Source: Pseudonocardia sp. (lineage in GTDB: Bacteria > Actinomycetota > Actinomycetes > Mycobacteriales > Pseudonocardiaceae). From it: 46,091 bases of DNA. The notes beneath the pieces were generated by a model. The model was not told the DNA's origin. It searched no databases and was given only the letters and a program-made list of their open reading frames with translations. Numbering within the stretch: position 1 is the first letter of the stretch; the number at the start of each line of letters is the position of its first letter. A program made the position numbers and the translations under genes. The DNA lies in the NCBI GenBank assembly GCA_019244295.1, contig JAFASX010000093.1, positions 1 to 46,091 of the forward strand, given 5' to 3'. This document shows positions 23,495-33,821 of the stretch, piece by piece.

Positions 23495-24712
23495 ATGGCG
23501 AACCGACGGCTGCCTCGCCCCCGCGAACTGCGCGAGCTGCTGCGCCCAGCGCCGTTCGAATTAGACGGCACCGCACGCCGGCTGAACCGAGCGGTCACCA
23601 TCGCCGACCTTCGCACGTTAGCCCGCCGACGCGTCCCCCGGGCGGTGTTCGACTACGCCGACGGCTCAGCCGGCGAGGGCGAGCTGAGCCTGCGCCGGGC
23701 GCGCAAGGCGTTCCGGCGGGTGGAGTTCCACCCGTCGGTGCTGCGTGACGTGTCGAACGTGCGCACCGACACCATGATCCTGGGAAAGCCGTCCGCGTTG
23801 CCGTTCGCGCTGGCTCCCACCGGATTCACCCGGATGATGCATCACGAGGGCGAGCGGGCGGTGGTCGCGGTCGCCGAGCGGGTGGGCATTCCGTACGCGC
23901 TATCCACGTTGGGCACGGTCACGATCGAGCAGATGGCCGCCGCCGGTCCGGGGGCGCGGCGCTGGTTTCAGCTGTACCTGTGGCGCGATCGCGGTCCGGC
24001 GGTCGACCTGGTCACCCGCGCCGCCGAAGCCGGCTACGACACGCTGCTACTGACCGTGGACACCCCGGTCGCCGGGGCCCGGCTGCGTGACATCCGCAAC
24101 GGTCTGACCATCCCGCCCCGGCTGACCCTACGCACGTTCGTGGACGGGGCACTGCACCCCCGTTGGTGGTTCAACCTGCTCACTACCGAGCCGTTGAGGT
24201 TCGCCAACTTTACCTCCACCCAGGGCACTGTGGCCGAGTTGATCGACCGGGTGTTCGACCCTGGGTTGACGATGGCCGATGTGGCCTGGCTGCGTTCGAT
24301 CTGGCCGGGTTCGTTGGTGATCAAAGGTGTGCAGAGCGTGGCGGACGCCCAGCGGGTGGTCGACGCCGGTGTCGACGCGGTACTACTGTCCAACCACGGC
24401 GGCCGCCAGCTGGAGCGCGCTCCGGTGCCCCTGGAACTGCTACCGGACGTGGTCGCCGCCGTCGGCGAGCGCGCCGAGATCCTGCTAGACACCGGGATCA
24501 TGAACGGCGCGGACATCGTCGCGGCGCTCGCGCTCGGCGCGAACACGGTGCTGGTCGGCCGGGCATATCTGTACGGGCTGATGGCCGGCGGCCAGCGAGG
24601 GGTGGCCCGTGCCGTGGAGATCCTGGCCGGGGAGGTGACCCGAACGATGCAGCTGCTCGGGGTCACCAGCGTCGAGGAGCTCCGCCCAGCTCACGTCACG
24701 TTCCGACGTTAA
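23495..24712 (+). CDS. lldD: FMN-dependent L-lactate dehydrogenase / 2-hydroxy-acid oxidase
   Basis: This 405-aa protein belongs to the FMN alpha-hydroxy-acid dehydrogenase family and follows the M. tuberculosis LldD2 pattern closely as I remember it (RRxPRAx[47 protein letters not shown]). The catalytic His lies in [20 protein letters not shown], with the Arg of the same loop binding the carboxylate. [13 protein letters not shown] holds the FMN-phosphate Lys, and [20 protein letters not shown] the FMN-binding loop. It oxidises L-lactate to pyruvate and passes electrons to the respiratory chain. No mycofactocin genes are near, so MftD is less likely. Confidence 0.9.
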   Translation: MANRRLPRPRELRELLRPAPFELDGTARRLNRAVTIADLRTLARRRVPRAVFDYADGSAGEGELSLRRARKAFRRVEFHPSVLRDVSNVRTDTMILGKPSALPFALAPTGFTRMMHHEGERAVVAVAERVGIPYALSTLGTVTIEQMAAAGPGARRWFQLYLWRDRGPAVDLVTRAAEAGYDTLLLTVDTPVAGARLRDIRNGLTIPPRLTLRTFVDGALHPRWWFNLLTTEPLRFANFTSTQGTVAELIDRVFDPGLTMADVAWLRSIWPGSLVIKGVQSVADAQRVVDAGVDAVLLSNHGGRQLERAPVPLELLPDVVAAVGERAEILLDTGIMNGADIVAALALGANTVLVGRAYLYGLMAGGQRGVARAVEILAGEVTRTMQLLGVTSVEELRPAHVTFRR

Positions 24713-24888
24713 CAACCGGCCCACGGTCAGTCACCGCCTGCGAGTCAGGCGTCGGACCGCGCACAGCGTGCATGGCGAGCAGATAGAGGCCCCAGTTTTT
24801 CCGAACGGCCCCGGGACGGGCCAAAGCCGTCTCATACTGAGCGAGCCCGCTCTCGTCTGGTCTCCACAGTCCCGCATCAGGGGGAGAA

Positions 24889-25419
24889 ATGACCTCAACC
24901 ACCGCCGCCCCAGGCATCGCGGACACCGTGACGTTTCAGCCGGTCATCGTCCGACGCCTGGCCTGCCTGGAGCCTGTGGACGAGCCAGAACGCGAGCCGG
25001 TAGCACCTGCTTCCATCGTCAAGCAGAGCGAGCACAGCGGCGAGTCCGCGCCCGGTGAGCACCGTCTGCGCCGCGAGGTATCGATGGTGGTGCGGCTGGC
25101 GCTGGAGGTGTTGGCGCAACGCCGGTCGATCACTCACCTGAACGGCCGGCTCAGCCCGTCGGTGGAGCGCTATCTGAGCGCGGCGGTGGGCCGCCTGGAC
25201 ACCACCGGGCCATCTCGGCCGCTCAATAAACAGGCCGCCCGGGGCGGGCAGCCAAGCTCGCCCGGCCTGCGTTCACTGCGGCTGTGTCGCCTGGCGTCCG
25301 ACATTGTCGAGGTCAGCGCGGTGTGGCGGTACCAGGGGCGGCACCGGGCGCTGGCCGCCCGGTTCGAGTGGGCACCCGGCCCGGACTTGTGGCGATGCAC
25401 CGCGCTACGCCTGGGCTGA
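24889..25419 (+). CDS. Rv3235-like protein (DUF6459-like)
   Basis: This 176-aa protein starts at ATG 24889 after GGGGGAG. The N-terminal 60 residues are low complexity. The rest resembles the short actinobacterial family near secA: VVRLALEVLAQRRSITHLNG, then LRLCRLASDIVEVSAVWRYQ and ALAARFEWAPGPDLWRCTAL. The name DUF6459/Rv3235 is from memory. Its function is unknown. It converges on secA with 22 bases between the stops, and its position beside secA fits the mycobacterial order. Confidence 0.8.
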   Translation: MTSTTAAPGIADTVTFQPVIVRRLACLEPVDEPEREPVAPASIVKQSEHSGESAPGEHRLRREVSMVVRLALEVLAQRRSITHLNGRLSPSVERYLSAAVGRLDTTGPSRPLNKQAARGGQPSSPGLRSLRLCRLASDIVEVSAVWRYQGRHRALAARFEWAPGPDLWRCTALRLG

Positions 25420-25441
25420 CCCGGGCCGACCGGAGCCAAGG

Positions 25442-28360
25442 TCAACCACGCGCGCCAGCGGGTGCCCCGTGGCAGTGCTTGTACTTGCGGCCTGAGCCGC
25501 ACGGACACGGCTGGTTGCGGGACGGTTCGGGAGCCGAAGCGGTACCGACCCGGCTGCCGTTGCCACTTCGGCGGGCCGCCGTGCCGTCCTCGGCCGGACC
25601 GCTGAGCTGCAGCTGGCTCACCGGGGTGCGCTCCGGTCCGGCACCGCCAAACGCCCCCGGCGCACCCGCCTGACGCGGCGAGTCCTGGGCTGGCGCCACA
25701 CGCCGATCTCGCCGCCGACCGGTATTCCGCGCGGATAGCTGATCAACCGGGGTCGCTGGCGCCGGCACCTGATTAGCGGCCGAAGCCAGCTGTTCCGGCC
25801 CAGCGGCTTGCTGCGGGACCTCGGGAACGGCCCCCTCCGCTGGGGCGACCTGGACGTTGAACAGGTACCCGATCACCTCTTCCTTGATGCCATCCATCAT
25901 TGAGGCGAACATATCGAAGCCTTCGCGCTGGTACTCGATCAGCGGGTCTCGCTGGGCCCACGCCCGCAGGCCGATGCCCTCCTTGAGATAGTCCATCTCG
26001 TAAAGGTGGTCACGCCACTTGCGGTCCAGCACGGTGAGCAGAATCTGGCGCTCGAGCTCGCGCATACCTTGCGCGGGGATGATGGCATCGATCTCGGCTT
26101 CCCGCCTGGTGTAAGCGGCGTTCGCGTCGGCGAGCACCTTCTCGTAGATCAGCTCAGGGGTGAGCTCGGATGCCTCACCGTACGGGTCCGATTCGTCATC
26201 CTCGTGGTCAATCAGATCTTGCCACCGGATGCCGATCGGATAGAGCGTGCTCAGCGCGTTCCACAGCGCATCGAGGTCCCAGTCCTCCGCGTAACCGTTA
26301 GAGGTGGCGCCATCAACATAGGCCCGGATCACGTCAGCAAGCATGTGCCGGACCTGCTGGTCGAGGTTCTCCCCGGACAGCACCCGACGGCGCTCGTCGT
26401 AGATCACCATCCGCTGCTTGTTCATGACCTCGTCGTATTTGAGGACGTTCTTGCGGATCTCAAAGTTCTGCTGTTCGACCTGAGTCTGCGCGCTGCGGAT
26501 GGCCTTGGTGACCATGCCGGCCTGGATCGGCTCATTATCCGGGATGTTGAACCGGTTCATGATTGATTCAACGGCTTGCCCGTTGAACCGGCGCATCAGC
26601 TCATCGCCGAGCGACAGGTAGAACTTCGACCGACCGGGATCGCCCTGCCGACCGGAACGCCCCCGCAGCTGGTTGTCGATCCGCCGCGACTCGTGCCGCT
26701 CGGTGCCTATCACATAGAGCCCACCGGCTTGGCGGACTTCTTCCGCCTCGGCCGCTACCTGACTGCGTGCCTCGGCCAGCGCGGCATCCCACGCGGCCTC
26801 GTACTCCTCGGGGGTCTCCACCGGGTCCAGCCCCCGAGAGCGCAGCTCCAGCTCGGCCATGAAATCGGGGTTGCCGCCGAGCATGATGTCGGTACCTCGA
26901 CCGGCCATGTTCGTGGCCACGGTAACCCCGCCGGCGTGCCCGGCCAGCGCGACGATGGCGGCCTCCCGCTCGTGCTGCTTAGCGTTCAACACCTCATGCG
27001 GAATACCCCGGGCCACCAGCAACTTGGACAGGTACTCCGACTTCTCCACGCTGGTGGTACCCACCAGCACCGGCTGGCCGTTGCGGTGGCATTCGGCGAT
27101 GTCGTTGGCCACGGCTTCGAACTTGGCGGTCTCGGTCTTGTAGATGACGTCGCTCTCGTCCCGGCGGATCATCGTCTTGTTGGTCGGGATCGAGACCACG
27201 TTCATCTTGTAGATCTGAGACAGCTCAGCCGCCTCGGTCTGCGCGGTACCGGTCATCCCGGCGAGCTTGGTGTACAAACGGAAGTAGTTCTGCAGCGTGA
27301 TCGTGGCCAAGGTCTGGTTCTCGGCCTTGATCTCTACTTTCTCCTTGGCCTCGATGGCCTGGTGCATGCCCTCGTTGTACCGCCGCCCGGCCAGCACCCG
27401 GCCGGTGAACTCATCGACGATGAGCACCTCACCGTTGCGGACAATGTAGTCCTTGTCGCGTTTGAACAGCTCTTTAGCCTTGAGCGCGTTGTGCAAGTAA
27501 CCGACCAGCGGGGTGTTCGCCGACTCGTACAGGTTGTCGATGCCCAGCTGGTCTTCGATGTAGGCCACTCCGTCCTCGGTGACTCCGATCGTGCGCTTGC
27601 GCTCGTCGACTTCGTAGTGCACGTCGCGGTTCATCAGCGGGGCCAGCCGGGCGAACTCGGTGTACCAGCGCGCGCTCTGCTCGGCCGGGCCTGAAATGAT
27701 CAGCGGGGTGCGCGCCTCGTCGATCAGAATCGAGTCCGCCTCGTCCACGATCGCGAAGTTGTGTCCTCGGTGCACCATCTCCTCGGCCGTCCAGGTCATG
27801 TTGTCGCGCAGGTAGTCGAAGCCGAGCTCATTGTTGGTGCCGTAGGTGATGTCCGCGGCGTACGCTTCACGCCGTTGCCTGGGCTGCATCTCCGAGAGGA
27901 TCACCCCGACGGACAGCCCCAAGAACCGGTGGATCCGGCCCATGTTCTGCGCGTCACGCTTGGCCAGATAGTCATTGACCGTGACCACGTGCACGCCCTT
28001 ACCGGCGATGGCGTTGAGATAGGCCGCCAGCACACACGTCAGCGTCTTGCCCTCACCGGTCTTCATCTCGGCCACGTTGCCCAGGTGCAGCGCGGCGCCA
28101 CCCATCACCTGGACCGTGAAGTGCCGCTGGCCGATGGTCCGCACGGCCGCCTCCCGAGCCACCGCGAACGCCTCGGAGAGCAACTCGTCGAGCGATTCGC
28201 CCTTCGCGTGGCGGGCCTTGAACTGGTCGGTCTGGGCCCGCAGCTGCGCATCGGACAGTCGCTGCACATCGGGCTCGTACGCGTCGACTTCCTCGGCGAT
28301 GTGCGCGAGTCGCCGAACCAACTTCTTCTCACCGGCCCGGAGCAGACGATCTAGAACCAC
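25442..28360 (-). CDS. secA: Preprotein translocase ATPase SecA
   Basis: This is a 972-aa SecA1-type motor ATPase that drives unfolded preproteins through SecYEG. The start is GTG 28360. Walker A is [19 protein letters not shown] near residue 100 and the DEAD region is [20 protein letters not shown] near 208. The preprotein cross-linking and helicase-like NBD2 motifs follow ([40 protein letters not shown]). A long Pro/Ala-rich linker precedes the C-terminal zinc finger, [15 protein letters not shown], which binds SecB or the ribosome in other bacteria. It is downstream of hpf and ends beside the Rv3235-like gene. Confidence 0.98.
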   Translation of the reverse strand: MVLDRLLRAGEKKLVRRLAHIAEEVDAYEPDVQRLSDAQLRAQTDQFKARHAKGESLDELLSEAFAVAREAAVRTIGQRHFTVQVMGGAALHLGNVAEMKTGEGKTLTCVLAAYLNAIAGKGVHVVTVNDYLAKRDAQNMGRIHRFLGLSVGVILSEMQPRQRREAYAADITYGTNNELGFDYLRDNMTWTAEEMVHRGHNFAIVDEADSILIDEARTPLIISGPAEQSARWYTEFARLAPLMNRDVHYEVDERKRTIGVTEDGVAYIEDQLGIDNLYESANTPLVGYLHNALKAKELFKRDKDYIVRNGEVLIVDEFTGRVLAGRRYNEGMHQAIEAKEKVEIKAENQTLATITLQNYFRLYTKLAGMTGTAQTEAAELSQIYKMNVVSIPTNKTMIRRDESDVIYKTETAKFEAVANDIAECHRNGQPVLVGTTSVEKSEYLSKLLVARGIPHEVLNAKQHEREAAIVALAGHAGGVTVATNMAGRGTDIMLGGNPDFMAELELRSRGLDPVETPEEYEAAWDAALAEARSQVAAEAEEVRQAGGLYVIGTERHESRRIDNQLRGRSGRQGDPGRSKFYLSLGDELMRRFNGQAVESIMNRFNIPDNEPIQAGMVTKAIRSAQTQVEQQNFEIRKNVLKYDEVMNKQRMVIYDERRRVLSGENLDQQVRHMLADVIRAYVDGATSNGYAEDWDLDALWNALSTLYPIGIRWQDLIDHEDDESDPYGEASELTPELIYEKVLADANAAYTRREAEIDAIIPAQGMRELERQILLTVLDRKWRDHLYEMDYLKEGIGLRAWAQRDPLIEYQREGFDMFASMMDGIKEEVIGYLFNVQVAPAEGAVPEVPQQAAGPEQLASAANQVPAPATPVDQLSARNTGRRRDRRVAPAQDSPRQAGAPGAFGGAGPERTPVSQLQLSGPAEDGTAARRSGNGSRVGTASAPEPSRNQPCPCGSGRKYKHCHGAPAGARG

Positions 28361-28440
28361 CGGATGACCTCAGCTTTTGTTCGCGTTGCGCCGCAAGCGC
28401 GGGCGCCTTTCAGTCACCATGGTATGCACTCAGCAGATAC

Positions 28441-28475
28441 GCCGGGGGCACGGGCTTGCCGCCTGCGCCCCCGGC
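28441..28475 (-). terminator. Hairpin between hpf and secA
   Basis: GCCGGGGGC (28441-28449) pairs with GCCCCCGGC (28467-28475) across a 17-base loop that contains a further small GGC/GCC stem. It lies just past the stop of hpf and before the secA start, where it may separate the two transcripts. No T-tract follows. Confidence 0.55.
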
Positions 28476-28548
28476 TCTTCAGGTGAACTCACGGTGACAA
28501 ACCGTCCGCCGCGGGCGGCGGGCGCAACGCCTGTTGTTTGTGCGGAAT

Positions 28549-29304
28549 TCAGGTTAGCCTGATCACGCCGTAGTCGTATCCCTTGCGGCGGTACACCACA
28601 CTGGGCTGGCCGGTGTCCACGCAGGAGAACAGGTAGAAGTCGTAGCCGACCAGTTCCATCTCCGAGAGCGCCTGGTCCACCGACATGGGCTTGGACGTGT
28701 GTTCTTTCTCCCGGACGACGCGGCCTGGCAAGTGACGGTTGAACTCGGCGGTTTCGAAATCGCCGGCGCCCGTGTCTTCAGTGCCATCCTCAGTGGTCGC
28801 GATGTCCTCAGCGGTCGCGATGTCCTCGCTCGCCGCGCGAGGCCTTGGGATCGTTGGGAATCCCATCGCGGCGATCAGGTTCTGCTCATCCAAGCTGTGC
28901 TGATCTTCCACGGAGCCCTGATCGCCAACCGCGCTCGTCTCCAGCAGGGCTACATCCACTCCGTTCATGGTTCGCAGGCTGCCTGGGGCCCGACGACCGT
29001 AGGTCACCCGGCGCCGGTCGTGCGCGCGGCGCAGCCGGGACTCCAACTTGCCGATGGCGATGTCGAGCGCGGCATAGAAATCCGGGCCGCACGCCTCCGC
29101 GCGGGCGATCGGGCCACACCCGCGCCCGGTGATCTCCACGCGCTGGCAGCTCTTCGCCTGTCGGCGGTTGCGCTCGTGGAAGAGCTCGACCTCCATCCCC
29201 ATGATTTTGTGGTCATACCGCTCCAGTCGGGCAATCTTGTCGGCGACATGGACTCTGAAGTGATCTGGAACCTCGACGTTCCGACCGGTAATGACTATTT
29301 CCAC
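28549..29304 (-). CDS. hpf: Ribosome hibernation promoting factor, long form
   Basis: I choose GTG 29304, preceded by GGGAGG, which gives the normal N-terminus VEIVITGRNVEVPDHFRVHV; the frame is open further upstream to 29397. The 251-aa product has the N-terminal S30AE/RaiA fold (about 1-105, beta-alpha-beta-beta-beta-alpha, with Lys/Arg-rich binding surface) and the C-terminal dimerisation domain (KPMSVDQALSEMELVGYDFY, then VVYRRKGYDYGVIRLT). The linker holds short EDIAT repeats. Long HPF pairs 70S ribosomes into 100S dimers in stationary phase or hypoxia. It lies between comF and secA, as in mycobacteria. Confidence 0.95.
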   Translation of the reverse strand: MEIVITGRNVEVPDHFRVHVADKIARLERYDHKIMGMEVELFHERNRRQAKSCQRVEITGRGCGPIARAEACGPDFYAALDIAIGKLESRLRRAHDRRRVTYGRRAPGSLRTMNGVDVALLETSAVGDQGSVEDQHSLDEQNLIAAMGFPTIPRPRAASEDIATAEDIATTEDGTEDTGAGDFETAEFNRHLPGRVVREKEHTSKPMSVDQALSEMELVGYDFYLFSCVDTGQPSVVYRRKGYDYGVIRLT

Positions 29305-29567
29305 TCGGACCTCCCTCGCACGTGCGTCGGGAAAACGTCTCGACCGCCGAGCCCCTCCTCGGTCGATCGAGGTGGCCAGTTGCTCGTCCTTCACCACATG
29401 TTCAAGCGGTGAAAGGCACGGTAACGCGCATCACGCTTCGACAACAGCCCCTAGCCCTCAGGAGCCCCCGGCCGGGGGAAGCCTTAAGATGTAGGTTCAT
29501 CGAATGACTCCATCCTGGAACGATGCTCTCTTGGCAACTGGCCGGTATCCCAGGCCCGCCTTCCTGA

Positions 29568-30269
29568 TCAGGGTGGATGGCGGTGCGCGCCAGTCGCGTC
29601 GCAGAGCGTGACCGCGCCCAGGACTGGCACCCCGACGGCGGTTAGCGCCGCGACGCACGTCCGTAGCGTGGCCCCGGTGGTGACCACGTCATCCACCAAC
29701 AGCACACCCACCCCGCGCGGTGGAAGCTGGTCGAGGCGCGCGACCAGCCGACCACGCAGGTTCGCGCAGCGGGCGGCCGCGTCCAGCCCCACGGAGTCCA
29801 GGACACCCGAACGCATCCGCAACGCCGGGCTCATCCCGATCCTTGCTCCGGGCACCCTGGCCAGCAGCTGGGCAAGGACGCTGGCCAGCGCGTGCATGTG
29901 GTCCCCGCCCCGGGCTCTGGCCGCCGCCGGTCTGGACGGGGCTGGCACCAGCCAGCAGGACGGCGGCGCCCGGTCGCTTGCCAACACCGCGCTGGCCAAC
30001 ATCTGGGCCAGCGGTTCGACCAACCGGTGTTGACCGCGTTCCTTGTAGGCCAACAGTGCCTGGCGCAGCGGACCGGTGTAGTCACCAGCAGCGACCGTCG
30101 GCGGCACCCCCGGCAACTCAGCGACCCAGTGCGGGTGCGCGAACAGCGCCGCGCAACGCGCGCACCACAGCCGGCCAGGGCCACCGCAGCCGGCGCATAC
30201 CGCCGGCAATACCAGATCCAGCAACTCAGCGAACAGGTGGTGAAATGCGGTGAGCACTGTGGTGAGCAC
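29568..30269 (-). CDS. ComF family phosphoribosyltransferase-like protein
   Basis: This is a 233-aa protein of the ComF group. A Cys4 zinc ribbon comes first (CAGCGGPGRLWCARCAALF, residues 25-43). The PRTase fold follows, with GVGVLLVDDVVTTGATLRTC as the PRPP-binding loop near the end and LVPAPSRPAAARARGGDHMH in the middle. ComF is needed for DNA uptake in naturally competent bacteria; in actinobacteria its role is unsettled. It sits between lpqB and hpf as in Mycobacterium. Confidence 0.9.
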   Translation of the reverse strand: MLTTVLTAFHHLFAELLDLVLPAVCAGCGGPGRLWCARCAALFAHPHWVAELPGVPPTVAAGDYTGPLRQALLAYKERGQHRLVEPLAQMLASAVLASDRAPPSCWLVPAPSRPAAARARGGDHMHALASVLAQLLARVPGARIGMSPALRMRSGVLDSVGLDAAARCANLRGRLVARLDQLPPRGVGVLLVDDVVTTGATLRTCVAALTAVGVPVLGAVTLCDATGAHRHPP

Positions 30270-30386
30270 CGTTGCAGCATGCCAGCCACAGGGCCCGATC
30301 CGGCCCGCGATTGATCGACAGCGGCGGTGTTATGCACATCAAGGCCAGCTGTCCACAGCGGGATCCACGCGTCTTGCGCTGACGAC

Positions 30387-32147
30387 TCAACCGGGGTAAG
30401 CGGCCACCGAACCGGCGACGCTGCCCACCAGCTGGCGCCAGCTGCCCAGGTCATCGGCGCCGAAGCTCCACAGACCGGTCTGGTCGGTCACCAACAGCGG
30501 GCGCCCCGGGGCGGCGGCAACCGCGCTCAGCGGCAGGGTGAGGTTGTTGGTCGGCAGCGGCTGGCATTCCAGGCCGTCCACCGTCACCACCTCCACCGCC
30601 CGGTCTGGTCGACGACCAACGACGACTATCTGGTCAGAGTTCCGCCAGGCCAACCCGACGAGCTCGGTCAAGTCGGCGGAGCGCAGCATCCGCACATTGC
30701 GCACAGCCACCTCGCCGCCCACCGAACGGGCCACCGCGCCGACCACCAGCTGACCGGCGACGACGGCGGCCACCCGCATCCCGTCCCGCGACAGCCGCAA
30801 GTCGGTAATCGGGCCGAGCGCGGTTAGCGCGGCGCCGTCGACGGTGCCGACGCCCAGGTGCCCGGAATGGTCCACAGTGAGCCTGGTCACCCGCGAGCCG
30901 TCCAGCACAGTCCACGCTTCGCTTCCAGTCGGTGTCCAGCTGGGGCGGGTCATCGACTCCGCCCGCAGCCCGGTCGCTTCCAGCGGTGCCCCGGGCCGCC
31001 CGACCAACAAGCGTCGGCCGTCGGCACGTGACACCACAGCCAGGCGTCGACCATCAGCGGTCGCCGAGGCCGAGGCCAGGTCCAACCCGCCGGAGCCGGC
31101 CGGACCGGGCAGCGGGTCACCCAACCCACCGGTCCGCAGGCTGCGCACTCGCCCGCCGGCCACCACCATGCCGGGTACGTCCGGCGTCGGTTCGTCTTCG
31201 GCGTCCATGTCAGCAAAAGCGTCCCTGGTCAGGTCATCACGATCGCTCAGCAGACGCGCGCCGTCGTCGAGCAACCGCACCCGGTTGACGTTCACTTCGG
31301 CGAGGCTGAGCACGACCTGCGCGGCCAGCAACCGGCGACGGCCCTCGTCAAGGTTGCCGAGCTCGGTGAGATCCACGACCACGGCGCCATCCGGAGCCTC
31401 GGCCACGTTGGCACGCAGCCGCGCGGTGCGTGGGATAACGCTGTAGACCGCGCCCGCCAAGGCGGAAGATGGCCCAGCCATCAGCTGCTCGATGGCCCGC
31501 GACGGCAGCGTGCGCGCCGGGTTCGCTGGAAGATAGCGCAGGTCGGCGACCGGAGCCTGCCGAGCCGGGTCCACGAAGTAGGTCTTGACCGAGCGGTAGT
31601 TGGCCCGGAAATCGGACAACCGCACCCTGACCCCGCTGGGCAGGGTATCGATCCGCCAATTGCCGTTCCGCCGAGTCAGGGTAAAGTCAAATTCGAGGGG
31701 CGCCTCGTCCAGCTCGAACGCTCCGGACGGCGTCAACCGGCCGAGGCTGGTCCCTCGGACCCGCACGACGGTTCGGTCGGCGTCGAGCGCTGGTGGCTTG
31801 CGAGGGTAGACAGTGTCGAACTGTTCAGCAATTACCGTGAGGGTTGCGTCGTCGTCCCAGTTCGCGGCGGTCAGGGTCAGGAAACGGCGAGCGGCGGCAT
31901 GCCGGTCCTGGCTGCTGCCCGAAGCGTTGACGAAACCCCGCACGATGTCCAGCGGGCCGCTGTCCTCGCTGGGTCCCGGCGGCACCGCCCGGTCATCGCC
32001 TTCGGTCACCTTGCGCAGCACTTGAACCGGAGACGAGTCGGGCACCGACGCGCAACCGGCCGCGACCACGGAACTCGCCGCCAACAGCGCGCCGACGGCG
32101 ACCAGATGCCCGGCCCGAGATAAGCCCCGAGGTAAGCGGCGACTCAC
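30387..32147 (-). CDS. lpqB: Lipoprotein LpqB, MtrAB accessory protein
   Basis: The start is GTG 32147, overlapping the mtrB stop (GTGA), which gives a 586-aa product. The first 35 residues are a lipoprotein signal: Arg-rich, then AVGALLAASSVVAAGCASVP with the lipobox Cys. A GerMN domain lies in the centre (ARTLPSRAIEQLMAGPSSAL and RLRANVAEAPDGAVVVDLTE) and a beta-propeller-like C-terminal half follows. In mycobacteria LpqB interacts with the sensor MtrB and modulates MtrA phosphorylation and cell-wall metabolism. The translational overlap supports co-expression here. Confidence 0.95.
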   Translation of the reverse strand: MSRRLPRGLSRAGHLVAVGALLAASSVVAAGCASVPDSSPVQVLRKVTEGDDRAVPPGPSEDSGPLDIVRGFVNASGSSQDRHAAARRFLTLTAANWDDDATLTVIAEQFDTVYPRKPPALDADRTVVRVRGTSLGRLTPSGAFELDEAPLEFDFTLTRRNGNWRIDTLPSGVRVRLSDFRANYRSVKTYFVDPARQAPVADLRYLPANPARTLPSRAIEQLMAGPSSALAGAVYSVIPRTARLRANVAEAPDGAVVVDLTELGNLDEGRRRLLAAQVVLSLAEVNVNRVRLLDDGARLLSDRDDLTRDAFADMDAEDEPTPDVPGMVVAGGRVRSLRTGGLGDPLPGPAGSGGLDLASASATADGRRLAVVSRADGRRLLVGRPGAPLEATGLRAESMTRPSWTPTGSEAWTVLDGSRVTRLTVDHSGHLGVGTVDGAALTALGPITDLRLSRDGMRVAAVVAGQLVVGAVARSVGGEVAVRNVRMLRSADLTELVGLAWRNSDQIVVVGRRPDRAVEVVTVDGLECQPLPTNNLTLPLSAVAAAPGRPLLVTDQTGLWSFGADDLGSWRQLVGSVAGSVAAYPG

Positions 32148-33811
32148 CGTTGCTCGCCGCTTCCGGTGACCTCCAGCGCGTCGTCGACGGGCACCAGCGG
32201 CAACGGACTGCCGTCCAGCTCGCCGCCGACCTCGCGTGGCAGGGTCAACCGGAATGCCGCACCGCGACCGGGCTCGCCCCAGGCCTGCAGCCAACCGCCG
32301 TGCAGCCGGGCATCCTCCAGGCTGATCGACAGGCCGAGACCAGTACCGCCGCTGCGCCGGGCCCGTGATGAGTCGGCTCGCCAAAACCGGTTGAACACCA
32401 AGCTGGCCTCACCGGGCCGCAACCCGAGCCCGTGGTCACGGACCAGCACGGCCACGCTCCGCGCGTCACTGCCCAGGGTGATCCGCACCGGCCGGCCCTC
32501 GCCATGATCGATCGCGTTGGCCACCAGATTGCGCACGATCCGCTCGACCCGGCGGCTGTCGACCTCGGCGTAAACGCCGGTTGGTACGTCCAGCTCCAGC
32601 TCGGTACCGCTCTCTTCGGCCAGGCCGCGCACCGCATCCACCGCGTGTATCACCACGCCGTGCAGATCGAGCCGCTCGGCGCCCAGTTCGGCCATCCCGG
32701 CGTCCAGCCGGCTGATCTCCAACAGGTCGGCGAGCAGCGCTTCGAATCGGTCCAGCTCATTAACCAGTAGCTCCGAGGAACGGCGCAGCGCTGGAGGCAG
32801 CTCATCGCGGGAGGCGAACAGCACGTCAGCGGCCATCCGCACCGTGGTCAGCGGGGTACGCAGCTCGTGGCTCACATCGGAGGTGAACCGCCGCTGCAAG
32901 GCGCCGAACTCCTCTAGCTGGCGAATCTGACTCTGGATGCTGCCGGCCATCTCGTTGTACGACTCGGCCAGCCGAGCCACCTCGTCGTCGCCCTTGACCG
33001 GCATCCGTTCGTCGAGGTGCCCGTCGGCGAAGCGCTCGGCTATCTCGGCGGCCTGCTGCACCGGACGCACAACCTGCCGGGTAACCAAGCTGGTCACGGC
33101 GGCCAGCAGCAAGATCAGCAGCAGGCCTCCGACGATCAGCGTGCTCTGCACCAGCCGCAGCGTGCGCTGCTCGGCCGACAGTGGGAACAGCAGATAGAAC
33201 TGCAGGTCGCGCCCGGCGGTACGGATCGGCTGGCCGTAGATGACCATCGGCACGCCGTCGACGACCCGGTAGTCGCGCGCGAGAACTCCCCCGCTGACCG
33301 CCTGACGCAGGTCGAGCGGCACGTCGGACAGCTTCCCGGCGGAGGTCTCCGGCCGGCCCACCGTATGCCCCGTGGTCAACACGGCTCGGTACTCGCCAGC
33401 GTTCTGCATACCCGGCTGCTCAACCAGCGTGACATTGACCAGGCGGTCCAGTGCCTTGTTGAGTTTGCCCTGGGCATCCTCACCGTCCGGGTTGACCCCG
33501 GACAGGTCCCGCTCCAGCACGCCGGCCGCCGACTCCATCTGCAACCTGGCCGCCGCGACCTTGCCAGCTACCAGCCGGTCGGCGATCTGGGTCTGCAACA
33601 CCAGCCCGAGCACGAGCACAACCCCGGAGGACAGCGCCAGCGTGCTGACCACCACACGCAGCTGCATCGAGCGCCGCCACGCGATCCCAAACATGGCACT
33701 GATCTCGGCCACCAACGCCCGGGGCCCGCGAAAGACGCTGGGAAAGCCTCTGGCACGAAACAGCCACCGCGTGAGGCCGCCCATAGCGCTGGCCGCGGAT
33801 CGAACGGCCAT
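32144..33811 (-). CDS. mtrB: Sensor histidine kinase MtrB
   Basis: The start is ATG 33811, ten bases after the mtrA stop; the upstream frame to 34039 is antisense noise over mtrA. The 555-aa protein has a membrane helix near 52-72 (VVSTLALSSGVVLVLGLVLQ), an extracellular sensor domain, and a second helix near 210-230 (STLIVGGLLLILLLAAVTSL). HAMP follows, then the HisKA domain with the phospho-His in FTSDVSHELRTPLTTVRM. The HATPase domain shows LVANAIDHGEG (N box), VRDHGLGLRPGE (G1), FNRFWRAD (F) and GGTGLGLSI (G2). It phosphorylates MtrA and controls cell division and wall metabolism. Confidence 0.96.
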   Translation of the reverse strand: MAVRSAASAMGGLTRWLFRARGFPSVFRGPRALVAEISAMFGIAWRRSMQLRVVVSTLALSSGVVLVLGLVLQTQIADRLVAGKVAAARLQMESAAGVLERDLSGVNPDGEDAQGKLNKALDRLVNVTLVEQPGMQNAGEYRAVLTTGHTVGRPETSAGKLSDVPLDLRQAVSGGVLARDYRVVDGVPMVIYGQPIRTAGRDLQFYLLFPLSAEQRTLRLVQSTLIVGGLLLILLLAAVTSLVTRQVVRPVQQAAEIAERFADGHLDERMPVKGDDEVARLAESYNEMAGSIQSQIRQLEEFGALQRRFTSDVSHELRTPLTTVRMAADVLFASRDELPPALRRSSELLVNELDRFEALLADLLEISRLDAGMAELGAERLDLHGVVIHAVDAVRGLAEESGTELELDVPTGVYAEVDSRRVERIVRNLVANAIDHGEGRPVRITLGSDARSVAVLVRDHGLGLRPGEASLVFNRFWRADSSRARRSGGTGLGLSISLEDARLHGGWLQAWGEPGRGAAFRLTLPREVGGELDGSPLPLVPVDDALEVTGSGEQR

Positions 33812-33821
33812 CAGGACCCGA

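Noticed and set aside
26576..27694. Long plus-strand frame opposite secA
   Set aside because: Antisense to an unmistakable SecA; a product of codon bias.
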